DNA from: Streptomyces avermitilis MA-4680 = NBRC 14893
GTDB taxonomy: Bacteria > Actinomycetota > Actinomycetes > Streptomycetales > Streptomycetaceae
NCBI RefSeq assembly: GCF_000009765.2
Contig: NC_003155.5
Span: 6,820,001 to 6,884,000, forward strand
Reading direction: 5' to 3'
Length of the DNA stretch: 64,000 nt
In this document: positions 57,533 to 64,000 of the stretch, piece after piece
Layout: each line of letters begins with the position of its first letter
Numbering within the stretch: position 1 is the first letter of the stretch
Translations under genes and position numbers: made by a program
Notes under the pieces: model-generated
What the model was told of the DNA's origin: nothing
Database searches by the model: none
What the model saw: the letters and a program-made list of their open reading frames with translations, nothing else

Positions 57533-59389
57533 TCACAGTGGGCTGTGCGGATGGCGCGCGGTCGTCACGGGGGAGGGCGGGGTGGCGGCCGGCCGAAGCA
57601 TTTGGCCGGCGGCCAGTTCGCGGTAAGTGGGGCTGCTGGTGAGTAGTTCCTCGTGACGCCCGCAGGCGACGGCTCTGCCCTCGTCCAACACGATGATCCG
57701 GTCCGCGTGCTGGACCGTGGAGAGCCGGTGTGCGATGACCAGCAGGGCGCATTCCCGGGCGACGTCCTTCATCACGGTGGTGAGCGCGGTTTCATTGAGG
57801 GTGTCGAGGTGGGAGGTGGGCTCGTCGAGCAGAAGGATCGAGGGGCGGGCGAGCAGGGCGCGGGCCAGGGCCACGCGCTGGCGCTCTCCCGCGGACAGCC
57901 TGCTGCCGCGCTCACCGAGCATTCCCGACAAGCCGCCCGGCAGTCGCCGTACGACCCCTTCCAGCTGGGCGAGCTCGACGGCGCGTCGCACTTCGGCCTC
58001 GGTGGCGTCGGGCGCGGCGTAGGTGATGTTGTCCCACAGGGTGCCGTGGACGACGTGGGTGTTCTGGTCGACGACGGCGATGCGCCCGCGGCATGCGGCG
58101 CGGCTCAGTTCGGTGGCGGGCAGGCCGTCGAAGAGCAGGGTCCCGGAGTCCGGTTCGTAAAATCTGGAGATGAGGGCGAAGATCGTGCTCTTTCCGGCAC
58201 CCGACAGGCCGACCAGGGCTGTCTGGCACCGGTGAGGGGCGGTGAAGGAGAGGCCGCGCAGCACCGGCCGGCTCGGGTCGTAGCCGAAGCCGATGTCCCG
58301 CAGGGCGAGGGCGGGTTTCTCGTACGAGACGGTCTGCCGGGCCGGTTCGCGTGTACGTGCCCGGACGGTCGGCGTCTCCTGGGAGGGCTCCGCCGGCAGG
58401 GACAGCGCCTGCTCGATGCGCTGGTAGGCCCCCATGCCACGCTGGATCAGGCCGACCGCCCGGAAGACCGAGGACAGCGGAAGGACCAGGTAGGAGGCGT
58501 ACAGCAGGAAGGCGACCAGGTCGCCGAGGGAGTTGGCGTGGCCGTTGACCCGCAGGCCGCCGATGACCAGGACGATCAGGAAGGAGCCCTGTACCGCGAG
58601 TTCGACCGCCGGGCTCATCACGGAGGCAAGTTTCGCGGTGCGTACGCCGGCGCTGTACGCCGATTCGACACATTCTCCGATGCGGCCCGCTTCACGGTCC
58701 TCGGTTCGGTGAACCCGGACCATCGGCAGGGCGCCGAGCGCGCGTTCGAGGTCGGCGGCGATCGCGCCGACGGAGGTCTGCATGCGTTCGGAGGCAGCCC
58801 GGATTCCCTTGAGAAGCGAGGCGACGATCGCGGCGGCGGTAGCCACGGTCGCCGCGATCAGGAGCAGCAGCAGCGGGTCGATCCACGCCATGAGGACGAT
58901 CGCCCCCGCCGCGACGAGGGCACCCGTCAACAGATCGACCAGTGCTTGGGAGACGACTTCTCTGAGCAGGGTGGTGTCGGTGGTGACCCGGGAGATCAGG
59001 TCGCCGCTGCGGAGCCGGTCGTACTCCCGCATCTCCAGCCGGAGCAGCCGCCCCACCAGGCTGTGGCGCAGCCCTCGTACGATGCCTTCGCCCATGCGCT
59101 CCAGAACGAAGCGGCCTACAGCGCCGGTCGCCGCTTCGGTGACGAAGAGCCCGGCGAGGAGAAGCAACAGTGGCCACAACACCTGTCCGCGCCCGCTCGC
59201 GTCCACGACCTGCTTGGCAGCGAGCGGCTGGGCGAGCCCGAGCGCGGAGCCGACGAGGGTGAGTACGGTGGCGAGGGTGAGGGACGCCCGGTGGCCGGTG
59301 GTGAGCCGGTACATGGTGGCGATCGCGGCCCGGGTGGAGCGGTCGCCCTCGGCCGCCGACTGTGTCTGATCCACGACGGTGTCGGTCAT
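57533..59389 (-). CDS. Lasso peptide ABC exporter
   Basis: The ATG at 59389 overlaps the B2 stop (ATGA). The 618-residue half-transporter has six membrane helices (residues 35-320) and an ATPase domain. It has Walker A (LVGLSGAGKSTIFALI), a signature loop RLSAGERQRVALARAL, Walker B (SILLLDEPTSHLDTL) and an H-loop (LLVIAHRLSTVQHADR). As the last gene of the lasso operon it should export the mature peptide and give self-immunity. The signature Ser-Ala-Gly-Glu is a common variant. It probably acts as a homodimer. Confidence 0.92.
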   Translation of the reverse strand: MTDTVVDQTQSAAEGDRSTRAAIATMYRLTTGHRASLTLATVLTLVGSALGLAQPLAAKQVVDASGRGQVLWPLLLLLAGLFVTEAATGAVGRFVLERMGEGIVRGLRHSLVGRLLRLEMREYDRLRSGDLISRVTTDTTLLREVVSQALVDLLTGALVAAGAIVLMAWIDPLLLLLIAATVATAAAIVASLLKGIRAASERMQTSVGAIAADLERALGALPMVRVHRTEDREAGRIGECVESAYSAGVRTAKLASVMSPAVELAVQGSFLIVLVIGGLRVNGHANSLGDLVAFLLYASYLVLPLSSVFRAVGLIQRGMGAYQRIEQALSLPAEPSQETPTVRARTREPARQTVSYEKPALALRDIGFGYDPSRPVLRGLSFTAPHRCQTALVGLSGAGKSTIFALISRFYEPDSGTLLFDGLPATELSRAACRGRIAVVDQNTHVVHGTLWDNITYAAPDATEAEVRRAVELAQLEGVVRRLPGGLSGMLGERGSRLSAGERQRVALARALLARPSILLLDEPTSHLDTLNETALTTVMKDVARECALLVIAHRLSTVQHADRIIVLDEGRAVACGRHEELLTSSPTYRELAAGQMLRPAATPPSPVTTARHPHSPL

Positions 59390-59820
59390 CGGCCTGATCG
59401 GCTCGCGACGGCGACCGTGATGAGCCGGGTGAAGTAGTCGTCGGGTACGCCCTCGTCCACAGGGCGGCCGTCCGCCTCGATCCAGGCGTGCGCCGTGAAC
59501 GGCGGCACCACGCGTACCCCGGTGCACCAGGTCGGCCAGCTCCCTCCCAGGCGGCACAGCAGCGCGGCTCCCAGAGAACGGGGCAGGCAGCCTTTCGGGC
59601 CTGCGCAGCGCAGGCTCACCGCGCACATCGCGTCCCGTGCGTTCTTTGCCTGGGCGGCGGTGGCCGGCATGGCTCCGCGACATGCGAAGTGGAGCACGGC
59701 GCGGAGCCGGCGGGGCGGCAGGAGCGAGAGCGCGAGGGCGGGGGAAAGGACGAGACGGGCGGCCATGCGCCGGGCGAAGGGCACGCCGGTGGGCCGCTCC
59801 AGGGCGCTGGGGGTCGTCAT
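59386..59820 (-). CDS. Lasso peptide B2 protein (leader peptidase)
   Basis: This 144-residue transglutaminase-like Cys protease removes the leader from the precursor. SLRCAGPKGCLPRSLGAALL holds the catalytic Cys (in GCLPRS), and PPFTAHAWIEADGRPVDEG holds the His and nearby Asp, the standard B2 motifs. The start overlaps the B1 stop (ATGA) and the end overlaps the ABC gene start. B2 works with the RRE-containing B1 protein encoded just upstream. Confidence 0.93.
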   Translation of the reverse strand: MTTPSALERPTGVPFARRMAARLVLSPALALSLLPPRRLRAVLHFACRGAMPATAAQAKNARDAMCAVSLRCAGPKGCLPRSLGAALLCRLGGSWPTWCTGVRVVPPFTAHAWIEADGRPVDEGVPDDYFTRLITVAVASRSGR

Positions 59821-60104
59821 TCGGCCAGCCCCGAGGTCCGCAGTTGCTGTACGAGGGCGTCGACGTCCTGCTTCGCCTGGACGAGGTCGATGTCGAACTC
59901 GTCGGCGAGCGCGACGACCGCGGCGGCTTCGTCACCGCCCGCCATCAGGGTGTTGACCACCAAGGTGCCGGTGGGATTCAACTCCCAATATTCCCCGGCG
60001 CGTTCGTCCAGCAGGACCGTGCCGTAGTCCGTCTCGGCAGTGGAGACATTGGCGCCGAACTTCAATGCCATGCGGGTGTCTTTCTGCTGGGGAACGGTGG
60101 TCAT
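59817..60104 (-). CDS. Lasso peptide B1 protein (PqqD-like RRE)
   Basis: The 95-residue product is a PqqD-type RiPP recognition element that binds the precursor leader and brings it to B2. DYGTVLLDERAGEYWELNPT is the beta-hairpin core, and GTLVVNTLMAGGDEAAAVVA with LADEFDIDLVQAKQDVDALV are the three helices. The ATG at 60104 overlaps the cyclase stop (ATGA); ATG at 60071 is a shorter alternative. Confidence 0.93.
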   Translation of the reverse strand: MTTVPQQKDTRMALKFGANVSTAETDYGTVLLDERAGEYWELNPTGTLVVNTLMAGGDEAAAVVALADEFDIDLVQAKQDVDALVQQLRTSGLAE

Positions 60105-61957
60105 GAGGAGGCGGGGGCCTTGGGCTCGCTAGTTCGGTGGAGGCCGCGCAGCCACACTTCGGCGGCGATGGTCGAGTAGAGGATCGCGTCGCGCAGTTCG
60201 GGTGTGGCCGGACGCTGGGCGAGCCGGCGCAGGGCCGTGCCGTCGACGAGGCCGAGCTGTTCCAGCCGGGAGCCCTCCCAGAGCGCCAGCAGATCGGCGC
60301 GGTGTTCGCGCAGTCCGTTGGATGCGTCCATGGAAGCGGCGGCCTTGTTGGTGCGCCGCAGGCACGCATCGGGCACGATCCCGCTCATGGCGGCGGTCAG
60401 GAGGGGTTTGTACTGCCAGGGCGTGACGCGCTCGCTCGGGCGGACGGCGAGGCATGCCTCGATGACGCGGTCGTCGAGGAACGGCGATGCCATCGGAACT
60501 CCGGCCCGGGCGGCCATCCGGTCCCACTGGCGGATGATGCGGGTGCAGGAAAGGATCTGTTCGAGGTCGGTGTGCAGGCCGCGGTCCGGGTGCAGCGGTA
60601 CGGCGGTCATGGCGGCCTCGCGCAGCGCCCGTTGGGCCATCCGTTCGGCGTCGGCGGTGACCCAGTCGAACAGGCGAGGGGGCATGCCCCAGCCGAGGCT
60701 GGTGCTGACGGTGGCGGGGAGCGGGTCTCGCAGGCGGCCGCTGGAGTCGGCCAGCCACTTCCCGTACGGCCGCGAGTCGGCCAGCGCGCGTGCCGTGCCG
60801 CCAAGTGGCCACTGCCACAGGGCCCTGAAGCCGCGCAGTTGGCGCAGCGCGAACAGCGGGCGGGTGCGGAGCAGCCGGTGGTAGTACGCCTCCGAGCACC
60901 AGGCCACGTGGTCGCCGCCGATGCCGGTCAGGTGCAACCGGCTGCCCCGCTCCGCCAGGCCGGGCAGATGGTGCAGGACCCTTGATCGGTCCATGACGCC
61001 GATGGTCGGCTCGTCCAGCAGGTCATCGATGTCGAGCAGGCCGGTGTAGACGAGCGGCGAGGTATCGGCGTCCCAGACCACATGGTCGATTTCCGGCAAC
61101 GAGCGGGCGGCCTGTTCAGCCCAGTACAGATCGGTGTCGGCGGGGTCGCGACCCGGCCAGGTGCTGGCCACCACCCGGGCCGGTGAGCGGTCCGCCAGGA
61201 AACAGATGGAGGTGGAATCCAGGCCGCCCGACAGGTCGCAGCTGACCACGCCACCCTGCCGGGTACGGGCGTCGACCGCCGCCGCCAGGGCTTCGCGGAC
61301 GAGCGGGGCGCCATCGGCGAGCGTGCGTACCGGTTCCGGCGGAGTCCACCAGCGCGAGCGGCGTACGGTCCGGCCGTCCGGCGAGATGATCAGCGCGTCC
61401 TGGGGGGACACGGCGGTGATCCCTCGCCACATGGGTGCCTCGGCGAGTGTATGGGGAACCGGCCACAGCAGCCGGATGGCCAGTTGCTCCTCGTCCGGGT
61501 CGGTGCCCAGCGCGGCGGCGAGTACGTCGGCGCGGGTGGCAGCCACCTGCGTTCCGTCAACGGGGGCATGGAATACCAGCCGGAGCCCGGAGGCGGTGCC
61601 CTGCACCCTGAGCCGCCCATCGAGCGCGGCGACGAGATGGAAACTCCCTGGAAGGGAGCGGGCCAGTGCGTCGAGTTCGGCGAGATCACGTAGCCGCCCG
61701 GCTTGGCGCTCGAGCTCTACGGCGTCGATCGGACAGCAGCCGATGACGGCGAGGGCCGTGTGGCCGGCGCGCGCGGTGACGATCTCCTGGTCGTGCCACT
61801 GCCCCACCAGCCAGGGCCGGCCCGAAGCGTGCTGCAGGATTCGCGTTCCGGGGCGGGCGAAGGAGCGGGCCACGGCGGTCGCGTCCTCCCGGTCGGTGAA
61901 GACCGTGAAGTGCGCGTCGCCGGGGCCCGTCCCCGCACTTTCGTGCAGTTCAGTCAT
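60101..61957 (-). CDS. Lasso cyclase (asparagine-synthetase-like C protein)
   Basis: The 618-residue enzyme adenylates the side-chain carboxylate of the core Asp and closes the macrolactam ring. The N-terminal glutaminase-like domain lacks a catalytic Cys2. The synthetase domain has the PP-loop VSCDLSGGLDSTSICFLADR. RLHLTGIGGDHVAWCSEAYY and ASPFLDDRVIEACLAVRPSE are family blocks, with TPWQYKPLLTAAMSGIVPDA and RTNKAAASMDA near the C-terminus. The start follows the precursor stop by 26 bases. Length and layout fit C proteins of actinobacterial lasso clusters. Confidence 0.95.
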   Translation of the reverse strand: MTELHESAGTGPGDAHFTVFTDREDATAVARSFARPGTRILQHASGRPWLVGQWHDQEIVTARAGHTALAVIGCCPIDAVELERQAGRLRDLAELDALARSLPGSFHLVAALDGRLRVQGTASGLRLVFHAPVDGTQVAATRADVLAAALGTDPDEEQLAIRLLWPVPHTLAEAPMWRGITAVSPQDALIISPDGRTVRRSRWWTPPEPVRTLADGAPLVREALAAAVDARTRQGGVVSCDLSGGLDSTSICFLADRSPARVVASTWPGRDPADTDLYWAEQAARSLPEIDHVVWDADTSPLVYTGLLDIDDLLDEPTIGVMDRSRVLHHLPGLAERGSRLHLTGIGGDHVAWCSEAYYHRLLRTRPLFALRQLRGFRALWQWPLGGTARALADSRPYGKWLADSSGRLRDPLPATVSTSLGWGMPPRLFDWVTADAERMAQRALREAAMTAVPLHPDRGLHTDLEQILSCTRIIRQWDRMAARAGVPMASPFLDDRVIEACLAVRPSERVTPWQYKPLLTAAMSGIVPDACLRRTNKAAASMDASNGLREHRADLLALWEGSRLEQLGLVDGTALRRLAQRPATPELRDAILYSTIAAEVWLRGLHRTSEPKAPASS

Positions 61958-61983
61958 GACGTCGGGTCAGGAACCGTCGCTCG

Positions 61984-62094
61984 TCAGTTCTTGCTCAGGA
62001 TGAGACGGTCGTTGCCGGAGCGCCCCAAGAGCCCGGTCTTCTTCCGGAACGTTCCGAGCCGGACCAGCGTCGGAGCCTCGTAAGCCTTCTTCAT
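61984..62094 (-). CDS. Citrulassin-like lasso peptide precursor
   Basis: The ATG at 62094 has AGGAGAAG five bases upstream; the longer open frame lacks such a site. The 36-residue peptide has a leader MKKAYEAPTLVRLGTFRKKT with the conserved YxxPxLxxxGxF motif for RRE binding and the Thr at position -2. Cutting after KKTG leaves the core LLGRSGNDRLILSKN. Its N-terminal Leu1 and Asp8 are correctly spaced for an eight-residue ring. The core matches citrulassin A as I remember it (LLGLAGNDRLVLSKN) except at positions 4, 5 and 11. Arg9 is the residue converted to citrulline in citrulassin by a deiminase encoded elsewhere. The gene heads the operon. Confidence 0.92.
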   Translation of the reverse strand: MKKAYEAPTLVRLGTFRKKTGLLGRSGNDRLILSKN

Positions 62095-62277
62095 GACTTC
62101 TCCTGACGTACAGGTGTCACGACCGCCCCTCCTGGCCGGCAGGGAACCGGAGGCCGATTCACTGCCGTCCTGTCCAGGCTCATCGGGAGCCGGAACAAGG
62201 AAGCGGGTGCACGCAATAGCTACGTGCATAGCGGATTCCGTCGCAAGGCCGTCAGAGAAAATAGGATCATATGTGAA

Positions 62278-62325
62278 ATTCTAAAGTAGCCAGAGAGCTT
62301 TACTGTGGCCCACGATGTTCGTCAA
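62278..62325 (-). promoter_or_regulatory. Candidate promoters of the lasso operon
   Basis: On the minus strand TTGACG (62325-62320) and TAAAGC (62302-62297) are 17 bases apart, a reasonable sigma-70 promoter. A second -10-like TAGAAT lies at 62283-62278, with a poor -35. The surrounding region is the most AT-rich of the window. Either start would give a leader of about 180-200 bases before the precursor. Confidence 0.5.
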
Positions 62326-62614
62326 AAATAGAACATTAGGCGAGCGGGGTGCGCACAAGGACAGAAAATCGTTTCGACCTCTGCGTCGAGAAGCGCACGG
62401 TGGGTGTGGCGAAGGGGCGCACGGCGGGAGCCGGACGGAGCCGCCGGGGCGCACTCCGATAAGGCCACCGTGCTCCGGTGCCCTCTGCGGTGAAGGCACG
62501 CCTGACAATGAGGTTTTTTCGATGAAATGATTTTCGCTAAACTGATCAAAGTGACTTGAAGCGGGATGTTCCCTGCGGTGGTCGAGTAGGGCGCCCTGGC
62601 TGCTGACAGCCGCA
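62326..62614. other. Gene-free AT-moderate spacer
   Basis: No credible gene or clear structure is seen in this stretch. It separates the lasso promoter from the transposase remnant. A short frame on the + strand from 62315 has no ribosome site and no family resemblance. Confidence 0.5.
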
Positions 62615-62668
62615 AAGCCCCTGGTAGGACGGTTCTCCCCACAAGATCGTCCGTTGAACCAGAGGCTT
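62615..62668. repeat. Inverted repeat near the transposase remnant
   Basis: AAGCCCCTGGT at 62615-62625 and ACCAGAGGCTT at 62658-62668 are complementary except at one position. They lie 80 bases beyond the transposase stop codon and may be part of an element end or a terminator hairpin. Confidence 0.6.
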
Positions 62669-62749
62669 CACGTTGGTCACCTGTGTTGCCATGCCCGACG
62701 TCCCGTGCCGCATAGTGAAAGGGGGCAGATCCCATGAGGGTGCTGTCGA

Positions 62750-64000
62750 TCAGGCAGTGGTTATGGCCTGGTCGCGGTAGCGCGTCTGGTGGTTGTGGAT
62801 GGATTCCTGCTGCTGGTGCCACGCCCAGGAGGCGACGAAGTCGCCGTTGGCGCGGACGGCACGCAGTTTGAGCACGGTTTCAGCTCCGGACAGGCCCCAG
62901 CGGGCGCCGGTGATGTCCAGGCGGTCTTTGACCAGGTGTCGGCATGCTCCCTCGATGATTCCGGTGGAGATCGGCCAGCCGCGTTCAAGGGCGGTGTCGT
63001 AGCGCAGGTGCTCGGCCTTGCCGGACAGGTAGTTCATGGCCTCGTCGATGCTCTTGCGCTGGGTGCCACGCTGTCCGGCGGCGTGGGCGGCTTTCTCGAG
63101 TGCGGCGGTGGAAATGCTGTCATGCAGGCACCAGGCTGCTCGCCACAGGTATTCGAGCACGTGGATCAGGTCGACGATGATGTGGACGTCCACGCTGCGC
63201 TGTAGTGCTTCGGCCTTGAGGAGGTCGATCTGATGGCGGGCCCCGTCGACCAGGACGTCCCAGCAACGACGGTGGCCGGTGTCGCGGTGCTCTGCCTGGT
63301 CGAACACGGCGGCCACCACCTGCGCGGCGGTGTCGGTCACCGAGCCGCACAACCACTTCGACCGGGCCTTCGGCCCCTGGCGGCGCTCGGGCGCCGCGCC
63401 GCGGACGGCGTCGTCTTGCCGTCGTCGACTGTGCGCGGAGCGGGTTCGGCATCGTAGACGGCTCCCAGGGTGGCCATCCGTTTCCTGCCGTGTTTCTCCC
63501 CGGAGGCCAGCCGGGTCTTCATCGCGTTGCCACCCTTGGCGGCCGCAGCCCTGGCGGTGTCCTCGCGCAGGGCTTCGGGCCTCATCATCATGCCCTTGCC
63601 GTCGACCGACAAGATCAGTGGCGTGGTGTCGGTGCAGGGAGCGGGCACCAGGGCGTCGTAGAACGCGTCGATGTCCGCCGCGGCACTGACAGCGAGTTCC
63701 TGGACCTGCCGGAGCCGGTAACGGCGTTGATCCGCTCGCAGGCGTCGGCGTAGCTTCCGCGGGCGGACTCGATCGCGGCGAGCCTGGCCAGCCCGTGCGA
63801 GTGCATTGCGTCCGGAAGGTTCAGCACCGCGTCGGCCGGGTGCAGGTCCGCCACGCCGGTGCCGCGGTAGGCGATCCGGACCGGCACTGTCCACTCTCGC
63901 GGTGGAGCACCATCGCATTGGGAAGGGAGTCCGCCGCCTTGTGCCTCCCCAGCCGGCGCAGTCTCCACGGTGCGAGAGGCAGTGCACCGCCTCAGGGGGC
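62750..64000 (-). mobile_element. ISKra4-family-like transposase, frameshifted and cut by the window edge
   Basis: Transposase sequence runs through three frames. The 5' part (about 63850-63715) reads AVLNLPDAMHSHGLARLAAI and SARGSYADACERINAVTG. Then VQELAVSAAADIDAFYDALV and LSVDGKGMMMRPEALREDTA (catalytic Asp region) follow in a second frame to about 63400. LCGSVTDTAAQVVAAVFDQA, VHIIVDLIHVLEYLWRAAWC and GIIEGACRHLVKDRLDITGA complete it in a third, with the stop at 62750. At least two frameshifts make it a pseudogene. Its N-terminus is beyond the window end. It bounds the lasso cluster on the upstream side. Confidence 0.85.

Noticed and set aside
57338..57646. 102-codon + strand frame with a membrane-like helix
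   Set aside because: It starts inside the 33-bp palindrome, lacks a ribosome site and overlaps the 3' end of the lasso exporter gene in the opposite direction.
62095..62229. Longer start for the lasso precursor (81 codons)
   Set aside because: The extension lacks leader-like character and a ribosome site, while ATG 62094 has AGGAGAAG at the right distance and yields a standard leader.
62315..62530. 71-codon + strand frame upstream of the lasso cluster
   Set aside because: No ribosome site and no family resemblance, and it overlaps the probable lasso promoter region.
55920..64000. Integrated plasmid or ICE with tRNA attachment site
   Set aside because: No integrase, replication or transfer genes and no repeated tRNA 3' end were found in the window, so an integrated element is not supported.

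Overview
The window is high-GC actinobacterial chromosome, almost certainly Streptomyces. The signs are extreme third-position GC, dense GTG starts with GGAGG-type ribosome sites, short leaderless promoters, a ROK regulator, a class F sortase, a multi-domain PPDK, and a dnaG/hrdA-type sigma neighbourhood that I remember from the conserved Streptomyces core (memory only, not checked). Positions 1 to about 55.4 kb look like ordinary core chromosome with some recent damage. From the tRNA genes at 55.6-56.0 kb to the end, the DNA is accessory: a broken STAND NTPase, insertion-sequence remnants and a complete lasso peptide cluster.

Left third (1-23 kb). Two neighbouring genes encode secreted-type proteins built from ~63-residue repeats with a QxGxQN core. 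They are followed by a VOC protein, a small Cys/His protein, a MarR regulator divergent from a damaged luciferase-like oxidoreductase, two drug-type MFS exporters around an HTH regulator, dusB, and a membrane sulfatase-fold protein. Next come a two-gene glycoside hydrolase operon divergent from a ROK repressor, ppdK, and a two-component system whose response regulator has a long proline-rich linker.

Middle (23-55 kb). A beta-carbonic anhydrase overlaps a SulP-type transporter, a likely bicarbonate pair. The nitrite reductase operon nirBD has a convincing GlnR-type box and lies divergent from a TauE/SafE permease. A class F sortase is paired with a small wall or membrane protein. An FMN reductase sits directly under a SoxR-type promoter. 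Then follow YceI, a MarR/hydrolase divergent pair with a clear palindromic operator, an M4 metalloprotease with no recognisable start codon, a gamma-glutamylcyclotransferase, a lipoprotein-like intradiol dioxygenase, a YdcF protein, a sirohydrochlorin chelatase-like protein (siroheme is the NirB cofactor), dGTPase, a ferredoxin reductase, dnaG, a nucleotidyltransferase pair, an HrdA-like sigma factor, a heterodimeric ABC exporter, a carbohydrate kinase broken by one in-frame TGA, and a YtxH-like protein.

Right end (55.6-64 kb). Two identical tRNA-Asn genes and a CAT-anticodon tRNA precede the accessory region. On the minus strand lies a five-gene lasso operon: precursor, cyclase, B1, B2 and ABC exporter, with ATGA overlaps joining the last four. 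The precursor is only 36 residues long; its predicted core is LLGRSGNDRLILSKN. It closely resembles the citrulassin core as I remember it, including Asp8 for the ring and Arg9, the residue that is citrullinated in citrulassin. No arginine deiminase is encoded in the window. The cluster lies between an IS5-like remnant fused to STAND sequence on one side and a frameshifted ISKra4-like transposase on the other.

The most notable points are the citrulassin-like lasso cluster, the curlin-like repeat proteins, the SoxR and GlnR regulatory sites, and three freshly damaged or puzzling genes: the LLM oxidoreductase, the carbohydrate kinase and the M4 protease start.
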